From Planctomycetota bacterium (GTDB lineage: Bacteria > Planctomycetota > Planctomycetia > Pirellulales > Pirellulaceae), in assembly GCA_026692845.1 (NCBI GenBank), contig JAPLNM010000034.1, forward strand, positions 87,125 to 151,124: a stretch of DNA of 64,000 nt, in the 5' to 3' direction. Of the stretch, positions 7,929 through 18,418 are shown piece by piece. Each line of letters opens with the position of its first letter. The stretch's first letter is position 1. A program made the position numbers and the translations under genes. The notes beneath the pieces were generated by a model. It searched no databases. It was given only the letters and a program-made list of their open reading frames with translations, and was not told where the DNA came from.

Positions 7929-10862
7929 TCAAGCGAAATCCAGCGGCGATCGCCAAAGATCCCGCAGATGCGTCCAAGCAAGATCGATCAGCTTTTGGCC
8001 ATCGGATTGAATGCAGACCATGGGACCTGAATCGACCGCGCCGATGCGCTCGACGGGCAACTCGCTCATGAGACTCTCAAAGGCTTGGACCTGCGCCGAG
8101 GGGACCTCGACGAGCAAGCGGCTGTTGGACTCAGAAAACAACGCCACGCTCGGATCGACAAAGTTCGATGCTCGGTACAAGGTAAGATCGACCTCGACCC
8201 CCAGTTCCCCTGCAAAGGCCATCTCGCTGAGCGCCACGGCAAGGCCTCCTTCGCTCAGGTCATGGCAAGAGACTATGTGCCGCTTGACGATCGCTTGATG
8301 AACCCTCTGGTAACACCGCATCGCAAGGGACGCATCGACAATGGGAACCGCTCCGCCGTCTTTGCCTAAAAGCATCGCCGCGTGGGAACCACCCAGTTCG
8401 TTGCGAGTCACCCCGATCAAATAAAGGGAATTGCCCGCTTGCTTCAAATCCATCGTCACGGCTTGACTCGCATCATCGATCTGCCCGATGGCGCTGATGA
8501 GCAACGAACAAGGAATCGCAAGCGACTTTTTCTTGCCCTGCGAGTCGAACCAAGTGAACTCATTGTTGAGGCTGTCCTTGCCGCTAATGAATGGCGTTTT
8601 CCACTCGATCGCTAGGTCATAGCACGCGATCGCGGCGCGGACCAAAGAACCGAGCGTCTCGGGTCGATCGGTGTTGCCCCAGCAAAAATTATCCAGAATC
8701 GCAAGCCGATCGGGCTTGGCTCCCACGCAAATGGCATTGCGGACCGCTTCATCAATCGCACTCGTGGCCATGTGATAAGGATCCAGATCACCAAAGCGAG
8801 GGTTCATCCCGCAGGCAAGCACGAGGGCTCGTCGCGACTCAAGCTTGGGTCGAACAACCGACGCGTCGCTTGGCCCCATACAGGACGGACCCACCAAAGG
8901 CTTGACCACCGAGCCACCTTGCACCTCGTGATCGTACTGGCGGATGATCCAGTGCTTGCTGGCTATCGTTGGGTGCGACAAGATTTTCTCGAGCAAGCTT
9001 TCGATCGCAGTGCGATCCATCGGCCCGAGCTCGCAGGGCTTGGGTGCCTTTGGCTCATAGACGGCTTGCCGAACCACCGGCGGTCTGCCCGAATGCAAAA
9101 ATTCCATCGACAACGAACCGACCTCGGTCTGCTGGTACATCAAGCGAAGGTTACCCGTCGGCACGAACTTGCCGATGACGGCAAGCTCGACGTCTTCCTT
9201 GCGGCAAAGCTGCTCGAAGCGTTCGAGATGGACCGGCGGGACGGCCAAGACCATCCGCTCCTGCGCTTCGCTAATCCAAATTTCGGTGTAGCTGAGTCCC
9301 TGGTATTTCACAGGAGCCCGATCGAGCCACACCTCGGCGCCGAGCTCCTCACCCATCTCGCCGACGGCGCTGCTAAAGCCCCCTGCCCCGCAGTCGGTCA
9401 CCGCGTTGTACAAACCTTCATCCCGAGCCTGTAGCAGCACATCGAGAACCATCTTCTCGGTAATCGCATTTCCGATTTGAACCGATCCGCCAGAGATCGA
9501 TTCGCTCTGGCTTGTCAACTCCACCGAACTGAATGTCGCCCCGTGGATCCCGTCGCGGCCGGTGCGCCCACCGATAGCCACGATCCAATCGCCCGATTTG
9601 GGCTCCTTGTCGACCTTGTCGACCGGTAACAACCCTGCGTTGCCGCAATAAACCAATGGATTCCCCAAATACCGGTCGTCAAAATAAACCGCACCATTGA
9701 CCGTCGGAATCCCCATGCGATTGCCGTAATCTCGAACCCCCGCTACGACTCCATTGATCACGCGCCGAGGGTGCAACACTCCAGGGGGGAGTTCGTCGGG
9801 CGGGAAATTCGGAGATGCAAAACAAAATACGTCGGTACTGCAAATCGGCTTGGCTCCCAATCCGGTACCCAACGGATCTCGGATCACTCCTCCAAGACCC
9901 GTGTTGGCCCCTCCATAAGGTTCGATCGCCGAGGGATGGTTATGTGTCTCGACTTTAAAAACAACATGGTGCTGATCATCGAAAGCGACGACCCCTGCGT
10001 TGTCCTTGAAGACGCTGATGCACCAATCGTCGGCTCCGAGATCCTGACGAATCTGCTTGGTCGCAGCGAATATCGTCTCTTTAAGCATGCTGGTGAATTG
10101 ACGTGTCCCATGCTCGTCTCGGTATTGGATCCGGCCACCAAGTGTCTTGTGACTGCAGTGCTCACTCCAGGTTTGCGCGATCGTCTCGAGCTCGATGTCC
10201 GTCGGATCTTTTCCCAAACCTCGGTAGTAGTTCTGGATCGTCTGCATCTCAGGCAACGAAAAGTACAGTTGCCCGGATTTGCTTAACTCCATAAGCTCAA
10301 TGTCGCTGAGCCGATCGATCGGAACCTTGGTCAATTGCAAGCTGTAAGGGGATCCTATCGAGAGCTTGTCGAGCCTCAGCGGACCCTGGATTACCTGCTC
10401 GATCGAATCGTTCGATAGTACCCGGTTGGCCAACCGGGTGATCACTTGAGGGTCCGCGGCCCCCTCCCCTCGAATCCAGTACTTTCGAAACGTGCGAACT
10501 TCCTCGACCGAGAAATCAAGCCCCTTGAGCATCGCCAAGGTGCTCTGCGCCACCGGATCCATCACGCCGGGTTTGAGCAAGACATGCACGCAATGGAACG
10601 GTCCGCCGGAAGGCTCCGAAGCAAGCGCCGCCGATCCGACGAGTCCGGTTTCGATACGCTGGGCAATCGGATCGGCCAGGTAGTCTCGGGCCATGCGAGC
10701 TACGCTCAAGGCATCGAGCGAGCCTTGAACCAAGAACCCATGAATTCCCTGGACCTGCAGTCGATGCAAGATGCCCAGCTCGCGGGCCGCCGATTCGGCT
10801 CCATTGCCCAAAGAGTCCGGCTGACCGTCAGCCGGACGAATGTCGACTTGCCACAGATTCAC
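7929..10862 (-). CDS. purL: Phosphoribosylformylglycinamidine synthase PurL with PurS-like N-terminus
   Basis: ATP- and glutamine-dependent step four of purine synthesis (FGAR to FGAM). The ~735-residue body is the small PurL type, with SEHCSHKT, VETHNHPSAIEPYGGANTG and CGAGGFSSAVGEMGEE, and no glutaminase domain, so PurQ must be separate. In front are two stretches resembling PurS: one from LWQVDIRPADGQ and one from FHCVHVLLKPGVMDPVAQ to the RTFRKYWI segment. They imply that the PurS dimer is fused to the enzyme. An open frame continues upstream to a TTG at 10952, but GTG 10862 starts exactly at the first PurS strand and is preferred. It overlaps the end of tyrA by 35 bp. Confidence 0.93.
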   Translation of the reverse strand: MNLWQVDIRPADGQPDSLGNGAESAARELGILHRLQVQGIHGFLVQGSLDALSVARMARDYLADPIAQRIETGLVGSAALASEPSGGPFHCVHVLLKPGVMDPVAQSTLAMLKGLDFSVEEVRTFRKYWIRGEGAADPQVITRLANRVLSNDSIEQVIQGPLRLDKLSIGSPYSLQLTKVPIDRLSDIELMELSKSGQLYFSLPEMQTIQNYYRGLGKDPTDIELETIAQTWSEHCSHKTLGGRIQYRDEHGTRQFTSMLKETIFAATKQIRQDLGADDWCISVFKDNAGVVAFDDQHHVVFKVETHNHPSAIEPYGGANTGLGGVIRDPLGTGLGAKPICSTDVFCFASPNFPPDELPPGVLHPRRVINGVVAGVRDYGNRMGIPTVNGAVYFDDRYLGNPLVYCGNAGLLPVDKVDKEPKSGDWIVAIGGRTGRDGIHGATFSSVELTSQSESISGGSVQIGNAITEKMVLDVLLQARDEGLYNAVTDCGAGGFSSAVGEMGEELGAEVWLDRAPVKYQGLSYTEIWISEAQERMVLAVPPVHLERFEQLCRKEDVELAVIGKFVPTGNLRLMYQQTEVGSLSMEFLHSGRPPVVRQAVYEPKAPKPCELGPMDRTAIESLLEKILSHPTIASKHWIIRQYDHEVQGGSVVKPLVGPSCMGPSDASVVRPKLESRRALVLACGMNPRFGDLDPYHMATSAIDEAVRNAICVGAKPDRLAILDNFCWGNTDRPETLGSLVRAAIACYDLAIEWKTPFISGKDSLNNEFTWFDSQGKKKSLAIPCSLLISAIGQIDDASQAVTMDLKQAGNSLYLIGVTRNELGGSHAAMLLGKDGGAVPIVDASLAMRCYQRVHQAIVKRHIVSCHDLSEGGLAVALSEMAFAGELGVEVDLTLYRASNFVDPSVALFSESNSRLLVEVPSAQVQAFESLMSELPVERIGAVDSGPMVCIQSDGQKLIDLAWTHLRDLWRSPLDFA

Positions 10863-11682
10863 GTGTCGTTTTTCCCGATTGCAGAAGTTCCTCGATTCGG
10901 TCGAAATCCGATCCCTCGAGCGCCTCGATCCAAGTTTCACAGATTGTGGCAAACTTCTTCAATGCGTGTAGGGCTGGTGCTTGGTTTTCCTCAAGGATCT
11001 GTCGCCACAATTGAGGATTACTTCCGGCGATACGGGTCGAATCCAACCAGCCTTTCCCCACAAAAGGCAGGATTTCATGCGGGGTCGAAAACGCCAATGC
11101 CGAGGCCACGACGTGAGGCAAGTGGCTGGAAATTGCTAAAGCTTGATCGTGCGACGCAGCATCGAGCAAAGTAATCTTAGAACCCATCGCTTCCCAAAAC
11201 CGAGACATACGCGTCACAAGCTCCGGGCAGGTCGCCTCCGTCGGGGTCAAAACCACCAGAGCACTGTCCAAAAGCGTCCCGGTTGCGTGCTCGACCCCGC
11301 TGTGGTGACCACCAGCTATCGGATGACTTCCCAAGAACTGACGATCCGAAAGCCTCCCGCAGGCAGCCTTGATGATCGTATGCTTGGTGCTCCCAACATC
11401 AGTCAACATCGCATCGGGCAATGCGACCTTCGAGGCAATGTCCAACGAATCGACAATCGACTGGATCGGGACGCACGCAATCACCAAATCGGCATCCTTG
11501 GCACCGACCAAAATATCGTCCGTGGCCTCATCGATCGCCCCACGCCGTATCGCAGCATCCAATCGGCTCGTCGTGCGACCAACCCCCACGACATGCTTGG
11601 CCAAGCGTTTGCGATGGAGTGCCAACCCAATCGAGCCACCCAGGAGTCCTACCCCAATGATGCATACGCGTTGAAGAATCAT
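10828..11682 (-). CDS. tyrA: Prephenate/arogenate dehydrogenase
   Basis: Oxidative decarboxylation of prephenate (or arogenate) in tyrosine synthesis, NAD(P)-dependent. The N-terminal Rossmann fold shows VCIIGVGLLGGSIGLAL. The catalytic region has GSHPIAGGHHSGVEHA with the conserved His, and the helical dimerisation half follows with SHLPHVVASALAF. There is no chorismate mutase or ACT domain, so this is the short monofunctional type. ATG 11682 is preferred over TTG 11694, because it starts four residues before the first beta strand. The gene lies between proC and purL on one strand, with overlap into purL, suggesting an operon. Confidence 0.92.
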   Translation of the reverse strand: MILQRVCIIGVGLLGGSIGLALHRKRLAKHVVGVGRTTSRLDAAIRRGAIDEATDDILVGAKDADLVIACVPIQSIVDSLDIASKVALPDAMLTDVGSTKHTIIKAACGRLSDRQFLGSHPIAGGHHSGVEHATGTLLDSALVVLTPTEATCPELVTRMSRFWEAMGSKITLLDAASHDQALAISSHLPHVVASALAFSTPHEILPFVGKGWLDSTRIAGSNPQLWRQILEENQAPALHALKKFATICETWIEALEGSDFDRIEELLQSGKTTRESVASRHSSG

Positions 11683-11757
11683 GACAATCGGCAATCGTCG
11701 GGGTGAAGCGTTTGGAGGGTTGATCCGAAATCGGCTCCGGATTCAATACCCAGTTTA

Positions 11758-12591
11758 CTAAGAATTTTCCGTTTTGCGTACCGGACTAGCCAATTCTCTC
11801 GATCGCCGTGTGGCCGCTAATACCGCCGCAATCACCTTCCCGCGAAACGCTCCGTCTTCAAGCGTCTTCAAAGCCTCAATCGTCGTACCGGCCGGACTCG
11901 TGACCTGCTCGCGAAGAATCGCCGGGTGAATCTTCGTCTGCTGGACCATCGCCGCTGCGCCCAGGACTGTCTGCGTGGCCAACTCCAATGCGACCTCTCG
12001 ACTCAATCCGCTGGCAACTCCCCCGTCACTCATCGCTTCGATCATCATCAACACATAAGCCGGTCCGGATCCCGATACCCCCGTGACCCCATGCAACTGA
12101 TCGTCCGTGACGTGAACCACCGTACCTACCGACCGAAAGACTCGGTCGGTCCAGTCTCGATCCTCCTGTCCTATGCCTCCACCATGCGCAATTCCACTAG
12201 CGCCCTGAAGGCACTGACACGGAGTGTTGGGCATGACTCGGGTGATCCGCTCGGTGCGAAACCACAGTGTCAGTTTTGCTAATGGAATCCCGGCTGCGAT
12301 CGAAATCAAGTGATGGTGCGGCGTGGTATGCGGCGCCAAACCCATAGCGATCCCCTCGAGCACCTGCGGCTTGACGGCCAAGATCAGACGGTGGCAGCGA
12401 TCGAACAACTCGCTTGCCGACGCGGCTAGAAAGGCCTCGGGATAAAGCTGCCGGAGCTTGGCTGCCTGCTGGGCATTCGGCTCGTAAAATGCAATCGTTT
12501 CGCAGGAGGCAGCCTTGGAGTGTAGGACTCCCTTGGCGATGGCGGTGGCCATCTGACCACCCCCCAAAAAACCGAATTCAAATTCGTTCAC
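11758..12591 (-). CDS. proC: Pyrroline-5-carboxylate reductase
   Basis: Last step of proline synthesis: NAD(P)H reduction of pyrroline-5-carboxylate. 277 residues, the normal family length. The dinucleotide-binding start is GFLGGGQMATAIAKG, and the family signature in the C-terminal half is GVSGSGPAYVLMMIEA. The helical dimer domain ends with TSPAGTTIEALKTLEDGAFR. The start codon is GTG at 12591. It is the upstream member of a proC-tyrA-purL run on the minus strand, with 75 bp to tyrA. Confidence 0.94.
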   Translation of the reverse strand: MNEFEFGFLGGGQMATAIAKGVLHSKAASCETIAFYEPNAQQAAKLRQLYPEAFLAASASELFDRCHRLILAVKPQVLEGIAMGLAPHTTPHHHLISIAAGIPLAKLTLWFRTERITRVMPNTPCQCLQGASGIAHGGGIGQEDRDWTDRVFRSVGTVVHVTDDQLHGVTGVSGSGPAYVLMMIEAMSDGGVASGLSREVALELATQTVLGAAAMVQQTKIHPAILREQVTSPAGTTIEALKTLEDGAFRGKVIAAVLAATRRSRELASPVRKTENS

Positions 12592-12653
12592 AATTGGCTC
12601 GCCGGTGGGATTTGAAAAACCGCGCCAAACCCATCGGGCGCATCAAAGCCCTC

Positions 12654-14522
12654 CTAGTATCGGTACTGAAGACCGTAGTTCAAGCTGTGCAAGGAAAAAT
12701 TGCTCTCTTGCAACGTAAATCGCGGTCGCGTCGGATTGGCACTATCAAGGTCCGCCACCGTGTCGATTTGTTCCCCAGCCCTGGCCACCTTAGGCAATCC
12801 GAGGTAAGTATACCCGAGGGTGGCTTCCAAATTTTGTGTCAATCGGTACCCAAGCGTCACGTTGGCCTCTGGAGAAAACCCAAACGTATTTGACGAATAA
12901 ACTCCGCTCGCAGGACCTCTGGCTAGGAGTCCATTGTTGGTCGCCACTGCGCTGCCCACCTTTTGAAACCCTGCAATCGTCACATCGCGCTGCATGTCCC
13001 CAAGTCCGAGCTTGAACAGACTCCCAAGACTCCAGCGCGGAGAGTAAACCATCCTCGATAGGCCCAGCGTCGCTCCCTGGAACTGATTGACGGTCCTGAA
13101 TTGATCGCGCAATTCCAAGAGGGTCGTCGAACCGGTAGGAAGGGTCGTCGAATGCACATCGATCGAATCGGTAAGCCTCGCGTTTTGATATCCGACGAGC
13201 CAATCGGTGGTCGAATCGCCGTTCCTCAACCATTGCCTCTTGAAAAGGATGTCGCCACCCTGGACCTCCGAAAATGCATGCGCCAAAACCGAGCCGTTCG
13301 AGATCCCGGGCTCTTTGATCGACAAGGAATCCTGGACAATCGGATTGACCGATCCGTCTTGATAAGGTCTTACGATCGACGTGGCCGAAGAGGTCGGACT
13401 ATCGAAGGTCAACGATTGGGAACCGGCATCAAAGAACCGAAATTGCAATGTATTGCAATGGGCGATCCCGAATAACCAACCGAACTCCCCGCGGACCCCT
13501 TGGACGCTCTGGTCGAGATTCTTCGTTCCGCCAAACAGATCGGTCGAACCGGGCACACCAATCTCTGCGGTGCGAACCAACGATGGAATGCTTTGACCAC
13601 TTGGAAAAAACGTGGCTGCCTCAAGCCTCGCTGTGATTCGATCGCATCGAAACAAAGGCGGAATGCCGATGCGGATGTTCAATGTGGGATAGCCCGGGCC
13701 GCATTCGGAACAAGCCGGATCGCCGCAAGTCGAGTGGAGGTTTGGGTATCCCATGGGTTCCTCCACGACATAACCTTCCGAGTAGGAGTTACCTTCCGAG
13801 TAGGATTCCATCTCAGGCGGATCGATCACCGTGCTGCTTGTAGGTGGTTGGATAGCAATGGTCTGATCGGAAACAATCTGATCGGAAATAACACGTGCAG
13901 GAGTCACACGTTTGATCACATTCCCGGCGTTGGCAGGCACTTGTCTGGTTGCAACAGGATGCGACGCAAGTGCGATCGGCGGTTGGGGCAATCCAGTATC
14001 CAACCTGCTTTCGACTTGCGATTGTGTTTCAAATTTTGCTTGGGCAACCTCGGTCACAACGGGTCGATTGACTGCGGGTCGATTGACTGCGGGTCGATTG
14101 ACTGCGGGTCGATTGACTGCGGGTCGATTGACTGCGGGTCGATTGGATGTTGCGTTGGCGGCCAAAACCTTCGGATGCGATTCGGGTTGTACGTTGCTTG
14201 ATAGCCGCGTTAGATCTTGCGAGGCTTGGTCGTCAGATATCGATTCCAGACTACGTTGGGCTTTGGGCGCCGACGGAGAGGCTTCCCATTGCCTTTTTTC
14301 ACGGAGCGCGTTGTTCGATGATCGGGGAACTTTGGCCGAGGTGGCTTGTGGATAGTAATCCCGGGGGGCTTGGCGACCGGTGCGGAGCTGCGCATGGGCA
14401 GCGGAGTCCAGGCACAGTGGAGATACGCAAGCCACAGCCAGGAGAGCTTGGATCCCGCGTCGGATGGTTTTGTAAACTTGTTTTTTGGGAGTGTTATTCG
14501 AAAAAACGATCGAGCGACCCAT
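12654..14522 (-). CDS. Exported BBP7-like outer-membrane beta-barrel protein
   Basis: A large exported protein. ATG 14522 is chosen because AAAGGAT precedes it; the upstream TTG at 14558 has no ribosome site. A Lys/Arg start and the hydrophobic run IQALLAVACVSPLCL form the signal peptide. Residues ~30-230 are low-complexity and include five to six NRPAV repeats. The last ~330 residues contain a Cys-rich patch (CGDPACSECGPG) and alternating beta strands typical of a barrel (GATLGLSRMVYSPRWSLGS, NVTLGYRLTQNLEATLGYTY) ending in a terminal Tyr, as expected of outer-membrane proteins. I recognise this as the planctomycete BBP7 type; cargo is unknown. Confidence 0.7.
   Translation of the reverse strand: MGRSIVFSNNTPKKQVYKTIRRGIQALLAVACVSPLCLDSAAHAQLRTGRQAPRDYYPQATSAKVPRSSNNALREKRQWEASPSAPKAQRSLESISDDQASQDLTRLSSNVQPESHPKVLAANATSNRPAVNRPAVNRPAVNRPAVNRPAVNRPVVTEVAQAKFETQSQVESRLDTGLPQPPIALASHPVATRQVPANAGNVIKRVTPARVISDQIVSDQTIAIQPPTSSTVIDPPEMESYSEGNSYSEGYVVEEPMGYPNLHSTCGDPACSECGPGYPTLNIRIGIPPLFRCDRITARLEAATFFPSGQSIPSLVRTAEIGVPGSTDLFGGTKNLDQSVQGVRGEFGWLFGIAHCNTLQFRFFDAGSQSLTFDSPTSSATSIVRPYQDGSVNPIVQDSLSIKEPGISNGSVLAHAFSEVQGGDILFKRQWLRNGDSTTDWLVGYQNARLTDSIDVHSTTLPTGSTTLLELRDQFRTVNQFQGATLGLSRMVYSPRWSLGSLFKLGLGDMQRDVTIAGFQKVGSAVATNNGLLARGPASGVYSSNTFGFSPEANVTLGYRLTQNLEATLGYTYLGLPKVARAGEQIDTVADLDSANPTRPRFTLQESNFSLHSLNYGLQYRY
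14061..14145. repeat. 15-bp tandem repeat, 5.7 units, coding NRPAV
   Basis: GGGTCGATTGACTGC is repeated from 14061 (units at 14061, 14076, 14091, 14106, 14121 and a partial at 14136) without mismatches in the full units. Unit length keeps the frame and varies only the linker length of the barrel protein. Copy number probably varies among strains. Confidence 0.95.
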
Positions 14523-15346
14523 CGCGATAATCCTTTGATAGCATTCCAATCGATCCAATAAGACCGAGACTTACGTAGATCTAGGGATCGGAAGGGTGCG
14601 GTTGTAGGGATTAGGCAAACTTGGCCGATTTTTTCGGTTAAGTGGGATTTTCAGCGCTGGCGCGATCGAATCTGTTGCAAATCGCTCACAGTTTCCCGTT
14701 TATCGATCGATTCACGGCTCCGTTTTTTCCGAGCCAAACAAGTCGCTCAAGGTAACCTGTTTGGTCACGAGTTGTTCGGAGTATCGATTGGCTGTGACTC
14801 CGTAGGGGGTGATCATGGTTAGAAAGAGCGTTTGGTGTCGGCCTGAACATTCGCGGAAGACACGGATTTTTCGAGCTAGCGACTCGACTGACAGCGATTT
14901 GCTCCCCTGGCTGTTTCCTTTGCGTCCTTTGCGCCTTTGCGAGAGACTCTTCAGCCCTGTCGCCAACCAACACCGCCAAGAAGAGGTTTCTCGCCAAGGC
15001 GCCAAGCTCGCAAAGGATCGGACCCTGTCGGTAGTGGATCTTGCCGTAGCGTCGGTGAAGCGACTTTGCCGCGCAACCCCCTGTTTCCATTGAGAAAACA
15101 ACGCTGTTTTGCAGTGAATAGGGCACGATTCGAACTATCTGTGTGATGTTTTGAATCGCGGGAACTGCGAGAATAGCGCAAGAGCGCCAATCGCCCAACC
15201 TAAAAGTTGCCACGCCCTTCGGCATCCGGTATCGTTATGGAAATACGACGGACGGCTCGATTGATAAGCTGCATAGTGGAAATGCCTACAAGTTTTAGAT
15301 CGTTCCGCCTTGGTCTAGGTTCTGCTTCAAAAACGTGAGTAACGCC
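14523..15346. other. Intergenic region with one palindromic repeat
   Basis: More than 800 bases without a credible gene. Several short frames cross it but none has a ribosome site and protein-like composition. Its notable content is the CTTTGCG palindrome described separately (14916-15017). No terminator or RNA gene was recognised. Confidence 0.6.
14916..15017. repeat. Class 1 palindromic intergenic element, copy A
   Basis: The left arm 14916-14944 (TCCTTTGCGTCCTTTGCGCC followed by TTTGCGAGA) can pair with the right arm 14989-15017 (TCTCGCCAAGGCGCCAAGCT then CGCAAAGGA) over a ~44-base loop. The same arms recur at 21591-21700, and one arm recurs near 26030. Confidence 0.8.
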
Positions 15347-18271
15347 ATGGATTCCTTGATCTCTCCAAGACTACTCTTTCGGTCGATTGGGATTTTTCTA
15401 ATCATCATAGCGGTCATAGCGGTCTGGGTTGCTGTGGCGGCAGCACAGGGGCTTCCAGCAGAAGACGTGCCTGATTAGATACGAGGGCACGGTGAAGAAC
15501 TTGAACTTCGACTCTCAGGGGAAGTCACCCGCAATGACGGTGAAAATGTCGATGGGGCTCAACTCCAGGTTAAGATCAACTACGACAATCGAAGCTTCGA
15601 ATCATTCGATCTCAAACTCGATAGCCAGAGATTCCAGGTATGGCTACCAGTCAATAAGTACCCTTGGTACAGCATCACCGTGAGTGCAACGTGCCGCGAT
15701 GGGGCACGTTGCACAAAAGCGATTGTTCGGCACGAACTCAGAGAACTCGTTGTTAATGGCATGAATCTGACAGTCCAACTCCCAAATCGACCGGTGACAG
15801 TTCGTGTAGAACATGATGGGAACGAAGTTGCCAATGCGACTGTCCAGGCCGTACTCTCCAATGCTCAAACGCTGAAATTCAAGACCAACGAAAATGGACT
15901 TGCAAGGTTGAATCTGCTTGATGAAGAGAAACTATCGCAATTTACCGCATGGTCGCAAAATCAACTTATCGGGGGATATCAATTTTTCCAAACACCAGTT
16001 CGCGATCCGCGAGCCAATTCGCATGTCATCTCGATGTACCAGTGCCGACCGTTTGAAGTCCACTTGAAAGACGCAAAAGGTCAGCCGATCGCTGGAGTCG
16101 AACTCGATTTGTTTGTTGCGACACCCAGCCCTGATTACAACTACCTTGGTTGGCCCGAGGATTTCAAAGTCGCAACAAATCAAGAAGGCGTCGCCACCGT
16201 CGCTTGGTACCCGGACATGCAGGCTGCCCATTGCTATGCTGAAATATCGGACAAGCTTTGGATCATAGAATCCAGCCAGCTTGGTAGAGACAAGCTCGAT
16301 GTGATTGCCAGACGTGCTGTCGAACGGAAAAAGATATCTGGCCACGTAATTGGAGATAGCAAATTCGCAGGTGGGTTCAGTGTCAAGTTGGGGAGCTTTC
16401 AGGCTGAACAGGAGGACAAAATCGATTATGTCTACAGCTTTTCCGATGCGGATGGAAACTTTTCCGCAGACGTACTTCCGGACGCAACGTATGCCGTTTT
16501 TTTGGAAGACAACAAGTGGGTAGCCAATGCGATCGACTCCATTCCCTTTGAGTCGAAGACTCAGCAGGGAAATCCTCTAGAGCTGTTTCTATCACCTGGT
16601 ATCCCGGTCCGCATTACCTTGACCCAAGGAAGCAATCGCAATCCAATTTCACACGCCTGGGTCAACATTCAATCCCGCCACGAAATCAATTGGCATGAGG
16701 ATGGTCGAGCGCAATCCGGATCGCTCGGCCGAGATACGAACGCCTATTCTAATTACACAGGGGTCATTGAGATACTGGTACCGGAAGGAGAGCTTCAAGC
16801 CAGTGTGTACCTACCTGACTGGCAAGCAAACCAAAAGATCGACGTGCGACGCGGGGGAAGCAACGAGATTCAATTTCACCGGAAAGTAGATCAGCGGGTC
16901 GAAGTCACCGGTAAGATCGTTCCGTGGAAAAAAGATCAGCAGCAAATCGCAGGTGCAACTTTGCACATCCGAGCGATTGATGGTGAATCTGCCGATGAAT
17001 TCCGATTCGTGGCAGACGAAGAAGGAAGCTTCCGAATCGAGACGAATGCAGCGAAACTTGGTGCCATTGCATACTCAGCAGATAAACGCTTCGGCGGCGC
17101 TTTGGTGATCAAGGAGTTCGCCAAACCCGCGCGTATTGAACTCCATCCCACGAAAAGCTTTTCCGGAAAAATCATCGACCAAGATGGCAATCCGGTTGCT
17201 AATCATTTGGTATGGGCCTCAATCTCAATTGAAGACGAACAGAAATCTGAAACCACTTTTCCGACGACCTTTTACCTACCGCGAATTGAGAGTCAAACCG
17301 ACTCAGAGGGAAACTACCGATTCGATGGCTTACCCTGCCAGACCAGAATTCGGCTTGATACGAACACGTTGGAAAATGATTCAAATCGCTCTGGATCCAT
17401 CGACGAGGTTTACTATTTGCCTAATGACGAGCCTCGCAGTCAAGTCACGAAGATCGGTAAATCCACCAGCCGCAACAAATCGCTTCTCCTGGCTGAGAGA
17501 TTTGCATCGATGCTTCGTGACGCTCGTCTTGGCAGCTACCATTTAATGGTAATCAACTATGACAAATCAGAGGAGCCAAGCCGCGAGTTTGTCAATAAGT
17601 ATCTGCTCGATTACTCGGAGCACATGGCAGTCGCTAGCTACATGCAACTTCCGGTCGACATCAAAGAATTATCAGAGGGGGAAAACAAGGCCTTAATCGA
17701 TAGACTCGATTGGTCGAAGACAACCCAAGGCGTGTTCGTTTGTGCTTATGACATGGAGGGAACGGAGTTGGGGCGAATCCGCATCGATCCACAGGCTCCC
17801 GATGCCGCAGTTGCCGCTTACCAATTCATCGAACGACATGGGCCAGCCCAACAGGACGCAGAAGCGAAATGGAACAACGCTTTTCAGCAAGCGAAAGAGC
17901 AGAGCAAACACGTTTGGGTCAGAATAGGTGGACGATACTGTGGCCCTTGCTTTAAGCTAAGCAGGTGGATCGACGATCATCGCGAGATTCTCGAGAAGGA
18001 TTTTATTCTTCTTAAGATCGACAATGTCCGTGACTTGCATGGCAAGGCCATCGCCGAGCGATTGACGAAGGGGCGATCGGTTGGAATCCCATTTCACGCA
18101 ATTTTCGATGCGAATGAAAAACTGGTTGCCGACAGCTATGGTCCATTAGGCAACATCGGCTCTATTTCTGGACTAGAAGGAAAGCGGCATTTCAAGACGA
18201 TGCTCGACGCGGGATGTTCCAAAATGACTCCGCAGGAGATTCAAATGTTGCTCGATTCCCTGAAAGACTAG
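15347..18271 (+). pseudogene. Exported thioredoxin-fold protein split by an in-frame TAG
   Basis: ATG 15347 opens a signal peptide (hydrophobic core FLIIIAVIAVWVAVAAA) that runs in frame to a TAG at 15476-15478. The same frame then continues, protein-like, to 18271. The first possible start after the TAG is GTG 15680, which would lose the signal peptide and the first ~67 downstream codons. The long middle carries carboxypeptidase-regulatory-like beta repeats (for example SGKIIDQDGNPVANHLVWAS). The C-terminal ~130 residues are a thioredoxin fold with GRYCGPCFK, so a periplasmic thiol-disulfide role is likely for the intact form. Either a pseudogene, a read-through case or a sequencing error; the 864-codon remainder shows no other damage. 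Confidence 0.8.
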
Positions 18272-18418
18272 AAGTCAAAACCAAATCGGCCCCCTACGAC
18301 GCTGCGTTTAGACTCCAGTAAGTAAAGAATCCCGGCCCGAAAAAAAACGACTTAGCCTGTGTACAATGCCTGTCTTGGTTGTTCACTTATTCCAATCCTC
18401 TTTCTAACCCAAATCCGC

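Noticed and set aside
14061..14145. Short regular repeats as a CRISPR array
   Set aside because: Direct 15-bp repeats without spacers, inside a protein gene.
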